Shown in pieces: positions 60,299-64,000 of a stretch of DNA of 64,000 nt. The position numbers were made by a program, and so were the translations under genes. The notes below the pieces were generated by a model. The model was not told where the DNA came from. It was given only the letters and a program-made list of their open reading frames with translations, and did no database searches. Origin of the DNA: Dokdonia donghaensis DSW-1 (GTDB lineage Bacteria; Bacteroidota; Bacteroidia; Flavobacteriales; Flavobacteriaceae). How positions within the stretch are numbered: position 1 is the stretch's first letter; the number at the start of each line of letters is the position of its first letter. Location of the stretch: contig NZ_CP015125.1 of the NCBI RefSeq assembly GCF_001653755.1, positions 680,001 to 744,000 of the forward strand, written 5' to 3'.

Positions 60299-61132
60299 AT
60301 GAAAAAGGATTTCAAAGTTAAAGATCATTCTGTAACAGGAGAAGAATTTGTGCTTACATATGATGAGAAACTGCATATGTATTACACAATGCCAAAACCT
60401 ACTTTGGGGAGTTTACCTTCATATTATGAAAGTGATGATTATATATCTCATACAGATGGTAAACGTTCTTTATTTGAAATTGCTTATCAAACGGTAAAGG
60501 GAATTACGCTTTCGCGAAAGCGTAAACTCCTTAAAAAATATCACCCATCTTTGGGTCGTGTTTTAGATATAGGCGCCGGAACTGGAGATTTTTTAGAACA
60601 TCTATCTAAACATAACTGGAAAACTTCTGGAATTGAACCTAGCATAAAAGCCAAATCACTAGCTCAAAAAAAAGGACTCAATTTAAAATCTACTATTGAA
60701 GAAGTAGGGGAGGAGCAATTTGATGTGATTACAATGTGGCACGTTTTAGAACACGTTTATGATCTGCAAGGACAAATAGATTGGCTTAAAAAACATCTTG
60801 CTACAAATGGAACTGTGTTTATAGCTGTCCCAAATTTTGAATCCTTTGATGCTTCACATTATAAAGAACTATGGGCTGCATATGATGTGCCTCGTCACCT
60901 ATATCATTTTTCTGAGCAATCTATAAAAATGTTATTTGAATTAAGTGATTTAAAATTGGTAGAAGTTTTACCTATGAAGTTTGATGCTTTTTACGTGAGC
61001 CTACTTTCTGAAAAATATACATCTGGTAAGATGAATTATTTTAAGGCTCTTATTACTGGTCTGCGCTCAAACAAGAGAGCAAAAGCAAGTGGAGGTTACT
61101 CTTCTCAAATTTATGTCTTAAAACACGCTTAA
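60299..61132 (+). CDS. Class I SAM-dependent methyltransferase
   Basis: This 277-residue methyltransferase has the SAM-binding motif VLDIGAGTGDFLEHL and the post-motif EQFDVITMWHVLEHV. An N-terminal segment (YTMPKPTLGSLPSYYES) resembles the methyltransferase type 12 group, often acting on envelope sugars or small metabolites. The palindrome is in frame at codons 70-75 (TLSRKR), just before KYHPSLGRVLDIG, so it forms part of the linker to the SAM domain. Two parS-like sites flank the gene. Confidence 0.85.
   Translation: MKKDFKVKDHSVTGEEFVLTYDEKLHMYYTMPKPTLGSLPSYYESDDYISHTDGKRSLFEIAYQTVKGITLSRKRKLLKKYHPSLGRVLDIGAGTGDFLEHLSKHNWKTSGIEPSIKAKSLAQKKGLNLKSTIEEVGEEQFDVITMWHVLEHVYDLQGQIDWLKKHLATNGTVFIAVPNFESFDASHYKELWAAYDVPRHLYHFSEQSIKMLFELSDLKLVEVLPMKFDAFYVSLLSEKYTSGKMNYFKALITGLRSNKRAKASGGYSSQIYVLKHA
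60505..60524. repeat. Dispersed palindrome, perfect copy inside the methyltransferase
   Basis: A 20/20 match, read as TLSRKR, ahead of the SAM-binding domain. Confidence 0.95.
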
Positions 61133-61210
61133 AATTAAAATAAGCCGTTTTAAGAGCGTTTTGTAGGTTTAGTGCTATCTATATATGTAATTATTGTAAA
61201 AACTAACTTA

Positions 61211-61237
61211 AGGCACCTTTTAAGAGGTGCTTTTTAA
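61211..61237 (+). terminator. Terminator after the methyltransferase
   Basis: AAGGCACCT pairs with AGAGGTGCTT with short mismatch around TTTTA, followed by TTT. It lies about 80 bases after the stop. Confidence 0.6.
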
Positions 61238-61316
61238 TAGGGATTTCTTATTGATAATTATTTTGTTAATTGTTTTTTATTATTAGCTTGTTTTTTAATT
61301 AATTTTTGTTGTGTAA

Positions 61317-61332
61317 TGTTCCACGTGAAATA
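61317..61332. other. parS-like site 3
   Basis: TGTTCCACGTGAAATA matches the parS 16-mer at 15 of 16 positions, in the 5' region of the OmpH-like gene. Confidence 0.8.
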
Positions 61333-61439
61333 AATTTGGAAGATTCTAAAATTTACGCATCTATATAACTTGTAGATTTTAAAATGTTAGAATGTTATGG
61401 ATTCTCAGTATTTTCGCCGCAATTAATTAATAACACACA

Positions 61440-61955
61440 ATGAAAAAAATAGGAGTATTACTTGTTGCAGCAATGATGGCTGTTGCGTGTCAAACAGAGA
61501 AGACTGGTTTTGTAGATACTGAAGAGCTACTTACAGAATATGCAGAGCTTAAAGATGCAAAAGAGCGTTTTACAAAAGAAAACGACGAGATTATGGCAGA
61601 TCTTGAACTTAAGATCAAAGCTTACCAAATCAAAGAAGATCTTTTTAGAAAAAACGGACCTTCTATGTCTCGTAAGAAGCAAGAGCAACAATATAATGAG
61701 CTAGGAGCCGAGGCACAGCAGTTACAACAAGAGCGCCAAGCAAGAATAGGAAAACTACAAGTAGAGAGCCAAGAGGTAATAGACTCTCTTATTACTAAGG
61801 TTAAAACTAAAGTTAAGGATTACGGTAAGGCAAATGGATACTCATACATTTATGGGTCTAACGATGCTGGAAGTGTTCTTTTTGGGAAAGAAGAATTAGA
61901 TCTAACAAAGACTATTCTTAAAGAAATGAATGATAATTACACTACAAAGGAGTAA
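61440..61955 (+). CDS. OmpH/Skp-like lipoprotein
   Basis: This 171-residue protein begins with a lipobox (GVLLVAAMMAVAC). The rest is a long helical hairpin (TEELLTEYAELKDAKERFTKEND, QEQQYNELGAEAQQLQQERQ) as in the OmpH/Skp periplasmic chaperones. The C-terminal strand YSYIYGSNDAGSVLFG matches the Skp-type end that closes the trimer core. A classical Skp is soluble, so the lipid anchor is a variation. Confidence 0.8.
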   Translation: MKKIGVLLVAAMMAVACQTEKTGFVDTEELLTEYAELKDAKERFTKENDEIMADLELKIKAYQIKEDLFRKNGPSMSRKKQEQQYNELGAEAQQLQQERQARIGKLQVESQEVIDSLITKVKTKVKDYGKANGYSYIYGSNDAGSVLFGKEELDLTKTILKEMNDNYTTKE

Positions 61956-62600
61956 ATAAAGTTCATTTAAAATGCTTAAAGCGGTGAGAAATCACCGCTT
62001 TTTTTATGCGCAAAATTATTAATAATTAGAATATCATATTGCTCTTAAAATACTGCTGTAATATAATTGTGAATGTTTGTTTCTATTTTAAATTTTGTAA
62101 TTGTAGACTGTACTTTGCTTCAATATTATACTAGTAAAATATTGATTAATTAGCTTTGACTATTAATTTATCTGTCAGTTTTTTGGGAAAGATTATAAGT
62201 AATTAATGCTAGTTTTTTTATTGAATTGAGACCCCAGCGTAAGCAATAATTTTCCTTAAATTATTGATTGTTTTATAACCCGTTTTCAATCATAATTAGA
62301 GCGTATAATCCTCGTGATTTTATAAAGTTTTATTGCTGTAATATAATCTACTTTTAACTAACAAAATTGAGCCTTAATGAGGGTGTGTTTTGCGTGAAAA
62401 TTTATCTGAAGACTTCTCCTATTTTTAACCTGTGAATGTTGTTATGCTATGTTAAATCTAGTTGAACCGGTGTGGTGGCGTAAACCAGGCTATGCATTTT
62501 TAAATATCTTGGGAGGTAATCGCCTAAAATGGAATTAATCCTCAAGGAATTTAGACTAAACATTATTTTAGTTTTGTCTAAAAATTTGCAATAAATTGAT
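61956..62600. other. Gene-poor region between the OmpH-like gene and holB
   Basis: These 645 bases contain no convincing ORF. A terminator (61978-62007) ends the OmpH-like transcript. An inverted repeat, CAATAATTT (62244-62252) and AAATTATTG (62258-62266), lies in the middle. The rest is AT-rich and unrecognised. Confidence 0.6.
61978..62007 (+). terminator. Terminator after the OmpH-like gene
   Basis: AAAGCGGTGA and TCACCGCTTT around a GAAA loop, then TTTTT: a canonical strong terminator. Confidence 0.9.
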
Positions 62601-63752
62601 TTATTGACTCTTGCGATGTAGTAATCTAGTGAGCTTGATCGAGAGATCTGTAAGAATAATCTTTGCATTACCGTTGCGTTCTATGTGATATTCGGCGTCT
62701 TGTATGGCTTCTACAATAGGAATTATATTGTTGTTATGCACAAATGGAGCAAATTTAGAAAGATCAAATCCGGTCTCTAGTTCCATAAAAACAAGGTCAT
62801 TTGCCTTGTAGTTTTTAAGCAAAGCCTGGCGGAAAAACTGGACACAATATTCAAGGAAATTTTTCTGTGTTTCACGACCAGATTTTGCTATCTCCTCGCT
62901 CCAAGATATAAGGCCTAAAACGGCTTCTTTTTTTCCCTTTGCCTGGAAAGCTGTGCGTACCCAAGTAACAAACCATTTTTCAAATTGTATATCATCTCCA
63001 TCGTGATGTAAAAGATGTAATGCTTGTTGATAATCACCTTGTGCTTGATGTGCAATTTTATTTGCTTCGGCTTCTGGTGTATTGTGTTTTGTAATTAGTG
63101 CCTCTGCAATTTGAGGCTCGCTTAGTTTGGGAAACGTGAGAACTTGACATCTTGACTTTATAGTGTCTATGATACTGTCTTCATTTTCGGCAATGAGGAT
63201 AAATAAGGTTTGTGCTGGTGGCTCTTCAAGAAGTTTGAGTAATTTATTTGAAGCAGCGGTGTTCATTTTGTCTACAGACCAAATGATCATTACCTTATAT
63301 CCACCTTCATAAGCTTTAAGTGCTAGAGATTTATTAATATCTGCAGCTTCATTTACACCTATTTGACCTTGTTTTTTTTCAATACCTAGATGTTGATGCC
63401 ATTCAAAAAGGTCTCCGTACGGGTTTTCTTTTATAAAAGAGCGCCATTGTTTCATAAAATGACTAGATACGGGATGGCTTTTTACTTCTGGCGTAGTAGC
63501 AACTGGAAAGGCAAAATGTAAATCTGGATGAGATAAATTTTCAAATTTTAGATTGCAATCTGCCGCGCCAGAGTTGTTTTCGCCTTGAGCGTTATTACAT
63601 AAAATATATTGGGCATAAGCAATGGCCATAGGTAAAACACCTGTGCCAGCAAGGCCTACAAATAGTTGAGCGTGAGCAATACGACCTGCATCTACACTTG
63701 TAGTGAGGTGATTTTTAATAAAATCTTGCCCTATAACGTTTGAGAACAGCAT
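62601..63752 (-). CDS. holB: DNA polymerase III subunit delta prime
   Basis: This 383-residue clamp-loader subunit is AAA+-like. The start MLFSNVIGQDFIKNHL with GRIAHAQLFVGLAGTGVLPMAIAYAQ is the usual N-terminus, with a degenerate Walker A as expected in delta prime. A Cys region (ILCNN, AADC), KVMIIWSVDKMNTAASNKLLKLLEEPPAQTLFILIAE and SRCQVLTFP follow. The start at 63752 is preferred to 63821, which adds a non-family leader. pgk is transcribed divergently. Confidence 0.93.
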   Translation of the reverse strand: MLFSNVIGQDFIKNHLTTSVDAGRIAHAQLFVGLAGTGVLPMAIAYAQYILCNNAQGENNSGAADCNLKFENLSHPDLHFAFPVATTPEVKSHPVSSHFMKQWRSFIKENPYGDLFEWHQHLGIEKKQGQIGVNEAADINKSLALKAYEGGYKVMIIWSVDKMNTAASNKLLKLLEEPPAQTLFILIAENEDSIIDTIKSRCQVLTFPKLSEPQIAEALITKHNTPEAEANKIAHQAQGDYQQALHLLHHDGDDIQFEKWFVTWVRTAFQAKGKKEAVLGLISWSEEIAKSGRETQKNFLEYCVQFFRQALLKNYKANDLVFMELETGFDLSKFAPFVHNNNIIPIVEAIQDAEYHIERNGNAKIILTDLSIKLTRLLHRKSQ

Positions 63753-63826
63753 AGCGCCAAATATAAAGGAATCACAGCATTTATTATCCTCTGTATCCAT
63801 TATATTTGCTAGTAAAACCAACGGAT

Positions 63827-64000
63827 ATGATCACAGTAGACGACTTTAATTTTGAGAATAAGAAAGCACTTATACGTGTAGATTTTAATGTACCTCTTGA
63901 CGAGGAAGGTAATATTACAGATACCACAAGAATAGAAGCTGCAAAACCTACTATTTTAAAGGTGCTTGAAGATGGTGGTTCTGCAATTTTAATGTCGCAC
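63827..64000 (+). CDS. pgk: Phosphoglycerate kinase, N-terminal part (cut by window edge)
   Basis: Fifty-eight codons are visible from the ATG at 63827 to the window edge. They read MITVDDFNFENKKALIRVDF, NVPLDEEGNITDTTRIEAA and end ILMSH. The RVDFNVPL and TRIEAA substrate motifs are diagnostic for PGK, which makes ATP in glycolysis. The ATG is 74 bases from the chosen holB start on the opposite strand. The C-terminal domain is outside the window. Confidence 0.95.
   Translation, partial: MITVDDFNFENKKALIRVDFNVPLDEEGNITDTTRIEAAKPTILKVLEDGGSAILMSH

Larger units (their letters stand above)
61133..61439. other. Intergenic region with terminator and parS site 3
   Basis: These 307 bases hold a terminator (61211-61235), a parS-like sequence (61317-61332) and AT-rich upstream DNA of the OmpH-like gene. 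No ORF is evident. Confidence 0.7.

Overview
The window looks like the chromosome of a marine member of the Flavobacteriaceae (Bacteroidota), close in style to Dokdonia. This rests on low-GC DNA, TTG-N17-19-TAnnTTTG promoter motifs, weak Shine-Dalgarno sequences, and family content: DUF4175, GIN-domain and DUF4349 proteins, OmpA with thrombospondin type-3 repeats, a viroplasmin-RNase H and a long PurF. The genus is inference only. There is no prophage, insertion sequence, CRISPR array or rRNA operon.

Layout. 0-3.1 kb: rnc (cut by the edge), fabF and acpP on the minus strand, divergent from purN and an RNase H. 3.1-7.9 kb: an accessory cassette with an XRE regulator, a double-glycine leader peptide, a CPBP protein, an HlyD adaptor, a C39-peptidase ABC exporter and a 37-codon ORF without an AUG. 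8-20.7 kb: a PfkB kinase, purF, sod, an AddA-like helicase-nuclease, kbl, ompA and an AddB-like nuclease. 20.8-32.6 kb: tRNA-Ala, stress protein, GNAT, MATE, antiporter, MBL hydrolase, S8 and M1 peptidases and small envelope proteins. 32.6-39.8 kb: umuDC, rnpA, DUF4349, S41 protease, a tandem-OmpA protein, a lipoprotein, an ElaA-like protein and rpiB. 39.85-41.17 kb: a 1.3-kb gene-poor stretch with clustered DnaA-box-like words and an AT-rich tract, a candidate oriC. 41.2-57.8 kb: rnr, GIN protein, LysE, tRNA-Cys, folB, glnS, the YtxH/holin-like trio, SPFH protein, gltX, an AlkB-like oxygenase and DUF4175. 57.8-64 kb: ybeY, mnmG, a methyltransferase, an OmpH-like lipoprotein, holB and the start of pgk.

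Three ParB-binding (parS) sequences lie at 58.37, 60.28 and 61.32 kb, the first abutting the mnmG start codon. With the 40-kb candidate origin and nearby rnpA and mnmG, they suggest an origin-proximal region.

The most striking pattern is a dispersed 20-bp perfect palindrome, TACGCTTTCGCGAAAGCGTA. Sixteen copies match at 17 or more of 20 positions and eight are perfect. It sits between genes in every orientation and inside five genes in all three reading frames, reading YAFAKA, TLSRKR or RFRESV. None of its frames contains a stop. It apparently lengthens a loop in PurN and supplies the signal-peptidase site of the M1 peptidase. A second pattern is three reading frames (MATE, tandem OmpA, the 37-codon ORF) that seem to need an AUA or AUU start.
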